Below, piece after piece: positions 1-8,839 of a DNA stretch of 64,000 bases. Source of the DNA: Paenibacillus psychroresistens (lineage in GTDB: Bacteria; Bacillota; Bacilli; Paenibacillales; NBRC-103111); contig NZ_CP034235.1 of assembly GCF_009728935.1 (NCBI RefSeq), forward strand, positions 1,086,501 to 1,150,500. Reading direction: 5' to 3'. The notes under the pieces were generated by a model. That model had not been told where the DNA came from. It did not search any database and worked only from the letters and a program-made list of their open reading frames with translations. The first letter of the stretch is position 1. Every line of letters begins with the position of its first letter. A program made the position numbers and the translations under genes.

Positions 1-4
1 AAAA

Positions 5-33
5 AGTCAGCGGGCTCTTCCGTTGGCTTTTTT
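5..33 (+). terminator. Rho-independent terminator at window edge
   Basis: A nine-pair stem AGTCAGCGG / CCGTTGGCT (with G-T pairs) closes the loop GCTCTT and runs into six T residues. It probably ends a rightward gene lying left of the window. Confidence 0.7.
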
Positions 34-114
34 GTTTAGGGGGGTTCCTGGTTCTCAATCATCTTAATCTCATTTATAATGAACCTAAGCCTAAATCGAA
101 GGACTGAGAACAGG

Positions 115-969
115 ATGAAGCAGGAAATCAAGTATGACAATCAAATTCCGATTAACGCCTATCTTTGGAGTCCTAAGCCCTATCAGCAGCCGCTTCATTT
201 TCATTCCAGCTTGGAGATTGGTTATTGCTTTTCAGGTAAAGGGAAGTTTATTTTTGAGAATAAGAATTATGATGTGAGTAAAGGCGATATATTTATCGTA
301 AATAACACGGAATTACATATAGCACAATCTGCTGAGCGAGAGCCTAGCCAATATATCTTTCTTAATTTTGAGCCGAGTATATTCCTTGAAGCGGATGAGA
401 AGTTGTTGCTGCCATTTGCTTACCGTTCGGAACGGTTCGAGAATCATATTGCTGCGGGAACATCGCTTGCCGTGGAATTAGGAGCTTTAATTCAACAAAT
501 CTACGAAGAGTTAAACAACAAAGCGGAAGCCTATATTATTGTTACCCGCTGCAAATTGCTCGAGCTAGGTGTGCTGCTGCTTCGTCATTATATGAATGCC
601 TTTAGCAACGTGCAATGGTTGAAAATGACCCATTCACAGCGTGAAATCAAAGAATTGATGATGTTTGCGAAGGAACGGTTTCAGGAGCCGATTCAGCTTA
701 ACGATGCCGCTGTTCATCTCGGTTGGAGTGTTGCTCGGACTAGCAAATTATTCAAGGAACATACAGGGACCAGCTTTTTAAATTACATTATGCAGCTGCG
801 TATCAGTGAGGCCAAGAAACAGCTTGTCACTAATCAAGATAGTATTGCGGATATTTGTTTTTCCAGCGGCTTTCAAAGCTTGGCTTCCTTCTATAGAACA
901 TTTGGTTTGGCTGCTGGAATGTCACCGCAGGAGTATCGCAAGCAATTTGGCATTAGGCAATTGTTTTGA
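115..969 (+). CDS. AraC-family regulator with N-terminal cupin
   Basis: This cytoplasmic transcription regulator of about 284 residues probably senses a sugar through its N-terminal cupin fold (the HFHSSLEIGYCFSGKGKF region) and binds DNA through two C-terminal helix-turn-helix motifs. The AraC signature ends in SFYRTFGLAAGMSPQEYRK. An ATG at 79 is also in frame, but AAGGA at 99-103 sits before the ATG at 115, so I prefer 115. The ADP-ribosylglycohydrolase gene starts 82 bases downstream on the same strand and may be its target or operon partner. Ligand unknown. Confidence 0.88.
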   Translation: MKQEIKYDNQIPINAYLWSPKPYQQPLHFHSSLEIGYCFSGKGKFIFENKNYDVSKGDIFIVNNTELHIAQSAEREPSQYIFLNFEPSIFLEADEKLLLPFAYRSERFENHIAAGTSLAVELGALIQQIYEELNNKAEAYIIVTRCKLLELGVLLLRHYMNAFSNVQWLKMTHSQREIKELMMFAKERFQEPIQLNDAAVHLGWSVARTSKLFKEHTGTSFLNYIMQLRISEAKKQLVTNQDSIADICFSSGFQSLASFYRTFGLAAGMSPQEYRKQFGIRQLF

Positions 970-1051
970 GAATTTTACAAGAAAATGGGAGGATAGCATC
1001 GGGGTAATCCATTATGATGATATAAAATCATCCAATAAAGGTGGAATAACT

Positions 1052-2443
1052 GTGGCGGGCTGGGAACAATTAAAGGTACTTGTGGATATGGAGATCATAC
1101 AGCGGAGTGAAGAAGGCTGTGATGTAACTGGTTTTGAAGCGAAGTGGTTAAATGCAGGTGAGGATGAGGCGAAGCTGATGGAGGTCTATCATCAGTTAAT
1201 GGGGCTTGAGGTTAAAGCTGACTTCCCTTTTATCGAGCCATCTGATTTGCCTGGCATTCGCGCGTTGCGGCCTGAAGGCCCTAGACAATTAACAAAAGTT
1301 AAATCAGAAAGTGAATGGCTAAATCAATTTGACGGAGCCTGGCTTGGCCGAAGTATAGGATGTGCATTAGGTAAGCCGCTTGAGCAAGGTGCTTATATGT
1401 CTGGGAGTGATGGACGACCCGGCTGGAAGAATGTTGAGCTATGGTTTAAAGGAGCAGATGCTTGGCCGATTAGAGGGTATACGCCTGGCACATCAAGGGC
1501 GTCCGAGGAATATGGCTTAGCTGTTAATGATTGGTGCAAGAAAAGCTGGAAAGAGAATATTCAATTCATGGAATCGGACGATGATATCCGTTATACCGTA
1601 TTGGGATTGATTCTTTTGGAGGAAAAAGGTTTGGAGTTTGACTCGTGGGATATCGGCAAGCTGTGGCATAGACATCTAAGCTACCAGCAGGTGTGTACCG
1701 CAGAGACCCAAGCTTATTTGAATTTTGCTCAAGTAACCTCTCATATGGATTGGAGCAAGCCAGATAACTGGCCACTAAAAGCAAATTGGGTGCGCACATG
1801 GTTAAATCCTTATCGGGAATGGATTGGTGCCCAGATCAGAGCGGATGGCTTTGCCTATGGGGCAGCAGGAAATCCAGAATTGGCAGCTGAGTTAGCTTGG
1901 CGCGACGCGTCTTTCTCCCATGTGAAGAACGGGATTTATGGAGAAATGTTTGTTGCGGCGATGATTGCAGCGGCTTTTATTGAAACCGATAACGAGCGCA
2001 TTGTCGAAATTGGACTTAGTGAAATCCCACAGGATAGTCGGTTGGCTCATGATGTCCGAAAAGCAGTAGACATAGCGCGTAATGCAACAAATCAGCTTGA
2101 TTTGGTCGATCAGATCTGGGAGGCATTCAAGCAATATAATTGTGTTCATACCAATAATAATGCAGCGCTTGTTGCAGCTGCTTTGATCTTTGCTAAGGAT
2201 GATTTTGAGCTGGCGATTACGACTGCTGTATTAGGCGGCTGGGATACAGACTGCAACGGGGCAACTGTTGGCTCGATTATGGGTGCAAAGCTTGGGGCTG
2301 CAGCACTTCCAGCGCATTGGACGGAGCCGCTTCATGATACTTTATACGCTGAGGTAAATGGATTCCATCCGATTGCGATCTCGGATTGTGCTAAACGGAG
2401 CTATGAGGTGTTTAAGAAAATGTCTGATCTAAGCAGGAATTAA
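1052..2443 (+). CDS. ADP-ribosylglycohydrolase (DraG/ARH) family protein
   Basis: The family cleaves ADP-ribose from proteins, nucleic acids or small molecules with a di-Mg centre. From the GTG start the protein has 463 residues. The ARH fold begins near residue 93 (FDGAWLGRSIGCALGKPLE). Metal-ligand motifs are visible at ESDDD (about 174-178) and GGWDTDCNGAT (D398 and D400). The first 90 residues are an extra N-terminal piece of unknown role. The frame is open back to 806, inside the AraC gene, but AAAGGTGG at 1037-1044 lies 7 bases before GTG 1052, which fixes the start. Its placement behind an AraC sugar-type regulator suggests a nucleoside or glycoside substrate; this is inference. Confidence 0.85.
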   Translation: MAGWEQLKVLVDMEIIQRSEEGCDVTGFEAKWLNAGEDEAKLMEVYHQLMGLEVKADFPFIEPSDLPGIRALRPEGPRQLTKVKSESEWLNQFDGAWLGRSIGCALGKPLEQGAYMSGSDGRPGWKNVELWFKGADAWPIRGYTPGTSRASEEYGLAVNDWCKKSWKENIQFMESDDDIRYTVLGLILLEEKGLEFDSWDIGKLWHRHLSYQQVCTAETQAYLNFAQVTSHMDWSKPDNWPLKANWVRTWLNPYREWIGAQIRADGFAYGAAGNPELAAELAWRDASFSHVKNGIYGEMFVAAMIAAAFIETDNERIVEIGLSEIPQDSRLAHDVRKAVDIARNATNQLDLVDQIWEAFKQYNCVHTNNNAALVAAALIFAKDDFELAITTAVLGGWDTDCNGATVGSIMGAKLGAAALPAHWTEPLHDTLYAEVNGFHPIAISDCAKRSYEVFKKMSDLSRN

Positions 2444-2548
2444 CAGAGGAAATTAACCTCTACAGACCCGCGTTCTTTCCAATATGCCGAGCTAGCTGTA
2501 TAATAGCAAGGTCGCAATTTTGGATAGATCAAGTGGGGGTTAGCTGGC

Positions 2549-3454
2549 ATGATGAAAGATAAACAACAATTTAGAGCGAACCTGCTGCTTTTGCTTGCTG
2601 CTGGTATCTGGGGATTTGCCTTTGTGGCACAGAAAACGAGTATGGAGCATATCGGTCCATATACCTTCAACGGCTTGCGGTTTGCCTTAGGAGCGCTTTC
2701 CTTGCTTCCGATGATCTATTTTTTCAGTAGGCGGTCGTCTGCTAATAAGGATGCTCAAATAAATAAAAATGAATGGAAGAAGGTTAGGTCAGCAGGCTTT
2801 AAAGTGGGGCTGATTCTTTTTGCAGGCTCATCGCTACAGCAAGTAGGCTTAATTTACACGACGGCTGGGAAAGCGGCGTTTATAACGGGGTTATACATTG
2901 TAATTGTTCCTTTGCTGGGATTATTCCTTAAACAACGACTTAACTTAAATATGGGATTAGGTGCATTTCTCGCCGCAATCGGGTTATATTTTCTGAGTAT
3001 TACGAATCGACTTACAATTTCGCAAGGTGACTTGTTGGAATTAATCGGGGCTCTCTTCTGGTCGGTGCATATCTTGATGATCGATAACTATTCGCGAAAA
3101 GTAGATGTACTAAAGCTTTCACTTGTGCAAATGATTACATGCTCCGTTTTTAGTTTGGGTGTTGCTGTATGTACAGAAGTTATTGCTTGGAGCACCATTA
3201 ACCAAGTGATAATTCCAATTCTATATGGCGGTATTCTCTCAGCGGGTGTGGCCTACACCTTGCAAATTATCGGGCAGAAGAATGCCCAGCCAGCAAAAGC
3301 GGCGATTATCTTTAGTATGGAGGCTGTTTTTGCTGCACTGGGTGGCTACCTTCTGCTTCATGAGCATTTAAGCTCACGAAGCCTTACGGGCTGTTTATTA
3401 ATGCTGCTAGGCATGCTTTTACCGCAGCTTCCAAGAATTCGGTTGTTTAAATAG
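2549..3454 (+). CDS. EamA/DMT-superfamily transporter
   Basis: A membrane protein of 301 residues with about ten hydrophobic helices, matching the two-repeat EamA layout (for example LLLAAGIWGFAFVAQKTS in the first repeat and FSMEAVFAALGGYLLLHE in the second). Family members export metabolites or amino acids by proton exchange; substrate unknown. The start has ATG ATG in tandem behind AAGTGGGGGTT. The 3' end overlaps the convergent acetyltransferase gene by 8 bases, so there is no room for a separate terminator. Confidence 0.88.
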   Translation: MMKDKQQFRANLLLLLAAGIWGFAFVAQKTSMEHIGPYTFNGLRFALGALSLLPMIYFFSRRSSANKDAQINKNEWKKVRSAGFKVGLILFAGSSLQQVGLIYTTAGKAAFITGLYIVIVPLLGLFLKQRLNLNMGLGAFLAAIGLYFLSITNRLTISQGDLLELIGALFWSVHILMIDNYSRKVDVLKLSLVQMITCSVFSLGVAVCTEVIAWSTINQVIIPILYGGILSAGVAYTLQIIGQKNAQPAKAAIIFSMEAVFAALGGYLLLHEHLSSRSLTGCLLMLLGMLLPQLPRIRLFK

Positions 3455-4118
3455 GCAATAAATCAACGCTATCTTTAGTTCCCAGAGTCTCAATCATTTG
3501 ATTCCATGATTGGGGCTTTTTGTCGAGCACGGCATAGTAGCGCTTCAGAAAACGCACAATTAAGTCTGAGCTGATCTGCCGTATGCTATCATCAAACGGA
3601 AGAAAGCAGAAATCAAGCGCTTCAACGGCTTCGCCATCATTAATCCACGAAGGATGAACATAAGTGAAGTCCAAACGCTTATAGCCTTGATGGGATAAAA
3701 CCTCACGACGAACGAAAGGATCCATTGGCTTAATTCCACCAAAAGTATGATGCTCAATCCGATAAGGATCGTAAATTTCTGCAAACATCCCGTAAAGGGA
3801 TTGATTGCTTGCCGCAGCTAATCCTAGTAAATCTTCAAGTCTCTTCTGATATAAGAAACGCCCAATTCCCAAGCCAGGCTTGCCAATGATCGTAAAGTCA
3901 GTGACAGCCACATTGTAATCCTCATAGTAGCGATACTCCGTTGCACCAACCACATTTCCATCCGCTACAGCAACGAAAACACGAATGCCGGGGTCTTCCA
4001 ATGGCTCTCTCCACAGGTCGAAGGCCAACACCTCTTCAGCTGGAAACACATCTTGCATCAATTGATAAAGCTTTTTAAATAAAGGATCCTCGATGCTTAT
4101 TATTCGTTTGTAATCCAT
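3447..4118 (-). CDS. GNAT-like acetyltransferase
   Basis: A 223-residue protein with a GNAT-type core. The strands around RVFVAVADGNVVGATEYRYY and the motif-A-like stretch GKPGLGIGRFLYQKRLEDLL (about residues 78-97) fit an acetyl-CoA binding loop. It lies 17 bases downstream of a second acetyltransferase on the same strand, with GGGAG at 4128-4132 as its ribosome binding site. Together with the ArsR-type gene upstream this makes a three-gene leftward operon. Substrate unknown; the second half does not resemble anything I can name. Confidence 0.65.
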   Translation of the reverse strand: MDYKRIISIEDPLFKKLYQLMQDVFPAEEVLAFDLWREPLEDPGIRVFVAVADGNVVGATEYRYYEDYNVAVTDFTIIGKPGLGIGRFLYQKRLEDLLGLAAASNQSLYGMFAEIYDPYRIEHHTFGGIKPMDPFVRREVLSHQGYKRLDFTYVHPSWINDGEAVEALDFCFLPFDDSIRQISSDLIVRFLKRYYAVLDKKPQSWNQMIETLGTKDSVDLLPI

Positions 4119-4135
4119 TCTATTCAGCTCCCATG

Positions 4136-4801
4136 CTAGGTTTTAAAAGGATTGGTCCATTCCATAAGTACAGCATTGTCACACGACTGCTCGTCTTCTA
4201 AATAATTAGCAATAACCTTGACGGGTGTACGTCCACATCGTAGCAAAAAGGTAATAACCGGGTCAACTAGCTTGCCTTTCATAACTTCCTCCAGATATTG
4301 CTCGGCAGATAGCTCGGACGCTTTTTTATGATAACCAGGCATTCTCCCTCCACCTAGCAAGCGATCGAGGTTTTTATAAATGACAAGCTGGTACATCGCA
4401 AACATCAGCCATAGGCCTAAGCCTAATTTGCGATAAGCGGGCAGAATACTAATATCGACTACATATAAGGCGTTTCCGAGCGGATTGTGATTGCGAATAT
4501 AGCCATTATCGGTAATTTCATCCCAAGAATGATCCGAGCTTGTTGGGTCATAGTCGATTTGTAAAGCTGTCATCGATCCGACAATTGTACCTTCAATTTC
4601 TAAGCATAAAGCACCTTCAGGGAAGAGCATAACGTGATTGGATAGCTGATCTCTATTCCATAGAAGCTCATCTGGGAATGGAGGTGGAAAACTCAGCCTC
4701 TGAATCTCAATTAAAGCAGCAAAGTCATTTTCGTGATAATTACGGATGACTACAGGAATAGGCTGAGTGCCATCTATAACAAAGAGCTTTTTGTAATACA
4801 A
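4136..4801 (-). CDS. GNAT family N-acetyltransferase
   Basis: This 221-residue protein has a clear GNAT motif A, ILPAYRKLGLGLWLMFAMYQ, preceded by the strand LYVVDIS. The start codon is TTG at 4801, preceded by a strong AGGAGGGG sequence at about 4810-4817. The family transfers acetyl groups from acetyl-CoA to amines. The C-terminal part (GRMPGYHKKA onward) matches a subgroup of larger GNAT proteins. It is the middle gene of the leftward ArsR-GNAT-GNAT set. Substrate unknown. Confidence 0.82.
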   Translation of the reverse strand: MYYKKLFVIDGTQPIPVVIRNYHENDFAALIEIQRLSFPPPFPDELLWNRDQLSNHVMLFPEGALCLEIEGTIVGSMTALQIDYDPTSSDHSWDEITDNGYIRNHNPLGNALYVVDISILPAYRKLGLGLWLMFAMYQLVIYKNLDRLLGGGRMPGYHKKASELSAEQYLEEVMKGKLVDPVITFLLRCGRTPVKVIANYLEDEQSCDNAVLMEWTNPFKT

Positions 4802-4824
4802 AGCTATCTTCCCCTCCTAATTAC

Positions 4825-5751
4825 TTACTTTCGTTCGCGAACAAAGCTCAGTTTAATCGCTTGCGAATGGTTTCCGAAGGTAGCGCCAAAAAGATTAAGC
4901 CCTCTGCGGTTTTTGGCGGTTTCTTCTACCTCAAATCGAACCGTTATCGGTTTAGTGAAATTTAAATTAAGATCCTGCAATTGTAGATCTGAAACCTTTT
5001 CTTTATTGCAAAAGCTAGCTACTTTATCTATCCGCCACTCACACAATTGTCCATATTGGGTGCTTCCCGGCATCCACCAGCTAGGGGTTAAGCTGCCTTT
5101 TTCTTTGCCGTAATCACCGGGACTTGTTATCGTGCCCAATCTTTTACCGTTAATGAATACGGTGATATCCGATGGCCAATCTTCGTCATACCCAAGGGCT
5201 TCGGAGCAAAGCTCAGCACTGAGAACAAGGGCTGAGAGTTCAATTCCCGGTGGCATTGGGTTTGGAAATCGATACTCAACAAAGCCTGATTCGCTAAACC
5301 ATAACAGCTCGGCTTCGGAGCGTTCAGGTAAATAGAAGCTTCTTGGATCGTCTGGACTGCCAATCAGCCCGTCTTTACCAGCCATTCCGCATGTTGGAGT
5401 AATCGAGCAGTCCGTATACATGCCAATCGGCATCATAATCTCTTCCATTTCATGTAAGGCATCTCCTAATGCACTAGGCAGCAGTAGTAGAAGTGAATCG
5501 TGTACTCTAGAGCAGAGTTTTTCGCGATTTGCTCCTTGTGATGTGGTAATCAGCTCGGCTTGCTCCAGAATTTGCACATTGATCGATATGGTTGGCTGTG
5601 CTACTCCGAGTTCAGTCATTAATTGGGTAACGCTTAAGGTTTGCTTACCGAGTATTTCTAAAATACGAAGTCTTAAATCCCCCGAAAGCGCTTTGGCAAC
5701 CTCTTGAAGCTTAACAGGTGAGATGATTTTGGTTGAATCTTTTGGTTGCAT
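4825..5751 (-). CDS. ArsR-type regulator with large C-terminal effector domain
   Basis: The N-terminal winged helix (about residues 10-85, LRLRILEILGKQTLSVTQLM then a recognition helix QPTISINVQILEQ) is of ArsR/SmtB type. Instead of stopping near 100 residues, the protein continues for about 200 residues into a beta-rich domain containing DWPSDITVFINGKRLGTI and NLFGATFGNHSQAIKL, a layout I associate with sugar-responsive ArsR proteins beside glycosidase genes. An ATG at 5787 is also in frame, but AAGGGGCGA precedes the ATG at 5751, so I give 5751. It is divergent from the GH2 gene and probably represses it. Ligand unknown. Confidence 0.75.
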   Translation of the reverse strand: MQPKDSTKIISPVKLQEVAKALSGDLRLRILEILGKQTLSVTQLMTELGVAQPTISINVQILEQAELITTSQGANREKLCSRVHDSLLLLLPSALGDALHEMEEIMMPIGMYTDCSITPTCGMAGKDGLIGSPDDPRSFYLPERSEAELLWFSESGFVEYRFPNPMPPGIELSALVLSAELCSEALGYDEDWPSDITVFINGKRLGTITSPGDYGKEKGSLTPSWWMPGSTQYGQLCEWRIDKVASFCNKEKVSDLQLQDLNLNFTKPITVRFEVEETAKNRRGLNLFGATFGNHSQAIKLSFVRERK

Positions 5752-5788
5752 AGCAATAGTCGCCCCTTCGGATGTTACTCTATTCATA

Positions 5789-5876
5789 TTTTACAAGTCA
5801 GATCTTACATTGTAAAACACTAATGTACATCAACAAAAAAATTAACATTGTAATAATGCAATGTATATTGTATAAA
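5789..5876. promoter_or_regulatory. Divergent control region with two inverted repeats and GH2 promoter
   Basis: The first palindrome is TTTTACAA (5789-5796) with TTGTAAAA (5810-5817). The second is ACATTG (5845-5850) with CAATGT (5859-5864). A rightward promoter fits TTGTAA (5848-5853), a 17-base spacer and TATAAA (5871-5876), so the second palindrome overlaps the -35 and the spacer. A shorter near-palindrome TTACATTGTAA lies at 5805-5815. Binding by the adjacent ArsR-type protein is inferred. Confidence 0.6.
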
Positions 5877-5911
5877 TATTATATCAGAATAAGAAAGGTT
5901 GTGTTAATTTA

Positions 5912-8653
5912 ATGTCTATCCAATTCGAACAAACATTAATTACATCCATTCCACGCCCAGAATATCCACGTCCCGATTGGCAGCGTGCGGATTGGCTAAA
6001 TTTAAATGGTGCTTGGTCATTTCAATTTGATCCCACTAATCAAGGTAAAGAGCAGGTTTGGTTTACTAAAGATGCTGCCGAGTTCAGCTCGATTATAAAT
6101 GTCCCATTTTCTTGGACGAACCCGCTTTCAGGGATTGCTAGCTCAGATAAAGGTGTTGGTTGGTACAATAGAGCAGTTAAATGGCAGCCGGCTTTGGCAG
6201 GGGAGCGAATATTCTTACGATTCGGAGCTGTAGATTATATTAGCGAGGTTTGGGTTAACGGTACTTTCGTAGGCTCACATCAAGGTGGTTACGGTACATT
6301 TGAATTTGATGTTACAGCCCATTGGTTGTTGGATTCGAACAATTCAATTGTTGTGCGAGCAGAGGATTATGATCATAGCTATCAAACTCGGGGAAAGCAA
6401 GGATATGGCGAAATTCGCGGAATCTGGCAGACGGTTTGGTTAGAAGCTCGTTCACAGAATTATGTGCTGGATGCTAAGTTTACTACTCATCTAGATGGTC
6501 GTGTTGAAGTAGTAAGCAACGTTATTGCTGGCCAAGCGAGTAAAGCGGCAATTTCATTCTCTTTTGCAGATAAAGCCGTGGATCACACAATCGAGCTGGA
6601 TTTGGTTGAAGGCAGCAACGAAGTCAGAACATCATTTGTAGTTGCGAATCCGCAATTATGGAGTCCAGAGTCACCTTTTTTATACGAAGGGGAAATTCTG
6701 CTTAATAGCAACGAGCAGGTTGATTCGATTAGCACTTATTTTGGGATAAGAGAAATAAGCACTACCCTTTTTGAAGACCGCAGCTATCGCTGGATTACAC
6801 TCAACAATAAGCCCATATATCTAAACGGAACTTTAGATCAATCTTTTCATCCAGAAGGCTATTTCACTTACCCAACTGATCAAGATATGCACGATGAAAT
6901 TTTCCAAATGAAACGATTGGGTCTTAATTTTGTGCGGATTCATATTAAACCAGAGGAACCGCGTAAATTATATTGGGCCGATAAACTGGGATTGTTAGTG
7001 ATGGAAGATATGCCTTGCTTCTGGGGAAATCCGGATGAGCAAGCACGAACGGCTTATGAGAATGAGGCTCGTGAGCTCATTGAGCGTGACTTTAACCATC
7101 CTTCGATTTTTTCTTGGATTATTTTTAATGAGACATGGGGGCTTAAGACAGACAGTCAAGCTGCTAATCTGGCCAGTGATGGGGTTAAAACAAACGACTA
7201 CTTACCTGAGACGCAAGAATGGGTTCGTCGAATGTATCATTGGGTTAAGCAAGTAGATCCAACCCGTCTTGTAGAAGATAACTCGCCATGCAACTATGAT
7301 CATGTTGAAACAGACATCAATACTTGGCATTTCTATATTAACGGGTATGAAGAAGTGCGGACCCATGTAACTAAAGTTGTCGATGAGACCTTTGTGGGAT
7401 CAACGTTTAATTATATAGGCGGCAATGTGCAAACGGATGCTCCGTTAATGAATAGTGAATGCGGCAATGTTTGGGGAATGGAATTTGGTACAGGTGATAG
7501 CGATCTTGCTTGGCATTACCGCTATATGATGAATGAATTCCGTCGCCACGATAAAATGTGCGGTTTTGTATTCACAGAGTTTCGCGATGTGTTGAATGAG
7601 TTTAATGGCTACCATAGGATTGATGGTTCGGATAAGCAGTTTGGTTATGAATGGTTTGTGCCCGATATGCAAATTGCTGATTTGCACACGCCGGATTTTA
7701 TTGTAATAGATGCTCCACCTTGCCAAACAGTAGAAGCAGGGGCAGAAATTTCAGTTCCATTGCTGCGCTCAAGCTACTCTGATCTTTATCATGGGCAAGC
7801 TTTAAGCTTGAATTGGGAGCTATGGTATGACAATCTCGGTATTCGTACGGTTGCAGACGCGGGAATTCAGCAGCTTGCTTGGGATGGGTATGGAGTAGCT
7901 CCACTTGAAGCTTTATCTATCAGCATGCCAAATCAAGCTGCAGTAGCCATCCTAGCTATACATTTAACAACATTAGAGGGAACCTCTGTTACACGCAACT
8001 TTATTACCTTTGATGTACGCGACGAGCAAGCGAGCAACCATCCTGGATCCATTAGCGTAGCGGTTACCTCCTATGTGGAAAGTCAGTGGGAGCATAGCTG
8101 GCACGCGATCCAAGAGCATAAAGTGAGTGGGGGTCCAATTGGACATTTCGCCTATGAGATTCAATTACCTGATCAGGAAGAGCAGGCTGTTATTTATGAG
8201 GTTGAGCTGGCTTTTGAAGCAGGGGCTAAATATTTAATGGGGCAAAATAAAACGGGAGCAATCAAATTGGCATCGGATATCTCCTTCATGCATGGCGCAA
8301 ATGCTGACCCCGAATATAACAAAAATTCGTATCTAATGACGGATGCAGTGAAACAGCGGTCAAACTTAAAGGTCTGGGTAGATGATGAGCTAGTGGAAAC
8401 GATCTTGCTTCCGGATGATCCTGCCGATAGTCGCGGTGTCCTGTCCTGGCATTATCAGCCTGTCAACAATCAGCTGAACGAAGCGGGTTCCTATGGATAC
8501 CTTTGCAAGATAGCTTTACCAAGTAAGCTAGCAGCCAAATTGAATCAGAAACGCAGCTTTAAACTAGTTTTAGAAGCAGAAGATGGCGGATTAGCGTTAT
8601 ATGGGCGTAATGCGGGAAGATACCCGATTGATTTATTAGTCAAATTTCAATAA
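5912..8653 (+). CDS. Glycoside hydrolase family 2 enzyme
   Basis: A 913-residue cytoplasmic protein (no signal peptide) with GH2 order: jelly-roll sugar-binding domain (LNLNGAWSFQFDP, about 30-180), Ig-like domain, TIM barrel (about 290-600) and extra C-terminal beta domains. The acid/base is E407 in IIFNETWG. The likely nucleophile is E516 in LMNSECGNVWG; E556 in FTEFRD is the alternative. Family members remove beta-galactosyl, beta-glucuronyl, beta-mannosyl or related residues; specificity cannot be read here. AGAAAGG at about 5891 serves as ribosome binding site. It is expressed divergently from the ArsR-type regulator and followed by a strong terminator. Confidence 0.9.
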   Translation: MSIQFEQTLITSIPRPEYPRPDWQRADWLNLNGAWSFQFDPTNQGKEQVWFTKDAAEFSSIINVPFSWTNPLSGIASSDKGVGWYNRAVKWQPALAGERIFLRFGAVDYISEVWVNGTFVGSHQGGYGTFEFDVTAHWLLDSNNSIVVRAEDYDHSYQTRGKQGYGEIRGIWQTVWLEARSQNYVLDAKFTTHLDGRVEVVSNVIAGQASKAAISFSFADKAVDHTIELDLVEGSNEVRTSFVVANPQLWSPESPFLYEGEILLNSNEQVDSISTYFGIREISTTLFEDRSYRWITLNNKPIYLNGTLDQSFHPEGYFTYPTDQDMHDEIFQMKRLGLNFVRIHIKPEEPRKLYWADKLGLLVMEDMPCFWGNPDEQARTAYENEARELIERDFNHPSIFSWIIFNETWGLKTDSQAANLASDGVKTNDYLPETQEWVRRMYHWVKQVDPTRLVEDNSPCNYDHVETDINTWHFYINGYEEVRTHVTKVVDETFVGSTFNYIGGNVQTDAPLMNSECGNVWGMEFGTGDSDLAWHYRYMMNEFRRHDKMCGFVFTEFRDVLNEFNGYHRIDGSDKQFGYEWFVPDMQIADLHTPDFIVIDAPPCQTVEAGAEISVPLLRSSYSDLYHGQALSLNWELWYDNLGIRTVADAGIQQLAWDGYGVAPLEALSISMPNQAAVAILAIHLTTLEGTSVTRNFITFDVRDEQASNHPGSISVAVTSYVESQWEHSWHAIQEHKVSGGPIGHFAYEIQLPDQEEQAVIYEVELAFEAGAKYLMGQNKTGAIKLASDISFMHGANADPEYNKNSYLMTDAVKQRSNLKVWVDDELVETILLPDDPADSRGVLSWHYQPVNNQLNEAGSYGYLCKIALPSKLAAKLNQKRSFKLVLEAEDGGLALYGRNAGRYPIDLLVKFQ

Positions 8654-8659
8654 TTTTTA

Positions 8660-8707
8660 ACGCGTTGGTTGAGAAGATTATCCTTCTCTCGCCAACGCGT
8701 TTTTTTA
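8660..8707 (+). terminator. Rho-independent terminator after GH2 gene
   Basis: Arms ACGCGTTGG (8660-8668) and CCAACGCGT (8692-8700), with an inner GAGAAG/CTTCTC pairing, are followed by seven T residues. Confidence 0.9.
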
Positions 8708-8839
8708 TTTTTATTAGAATTGAATAGAAGGCTTTAGTTGTCTAACGATAGAATTAATGTTTAAAAATGTAACTATTTTACTGTTGGGGAGTCTAATATT
8801 ATATGGAGATTGTTTGATTAAATTATTAAAGGAGAATAT

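Noticed and set aside
806..1051. N-terminal extension of the ADP-ribosylglycohydrolase frame into the AraC gene
   Set aside because: It is antiphase shadow of AraC coding sequence; the ribosome binding site before GTG 1052 gives a better start.
5420..5707. 95-codon rightward ORF opposite the ArsR-type gene
   Set aside because: It is the reverse strand of the winged-helix coding region, without start signals.
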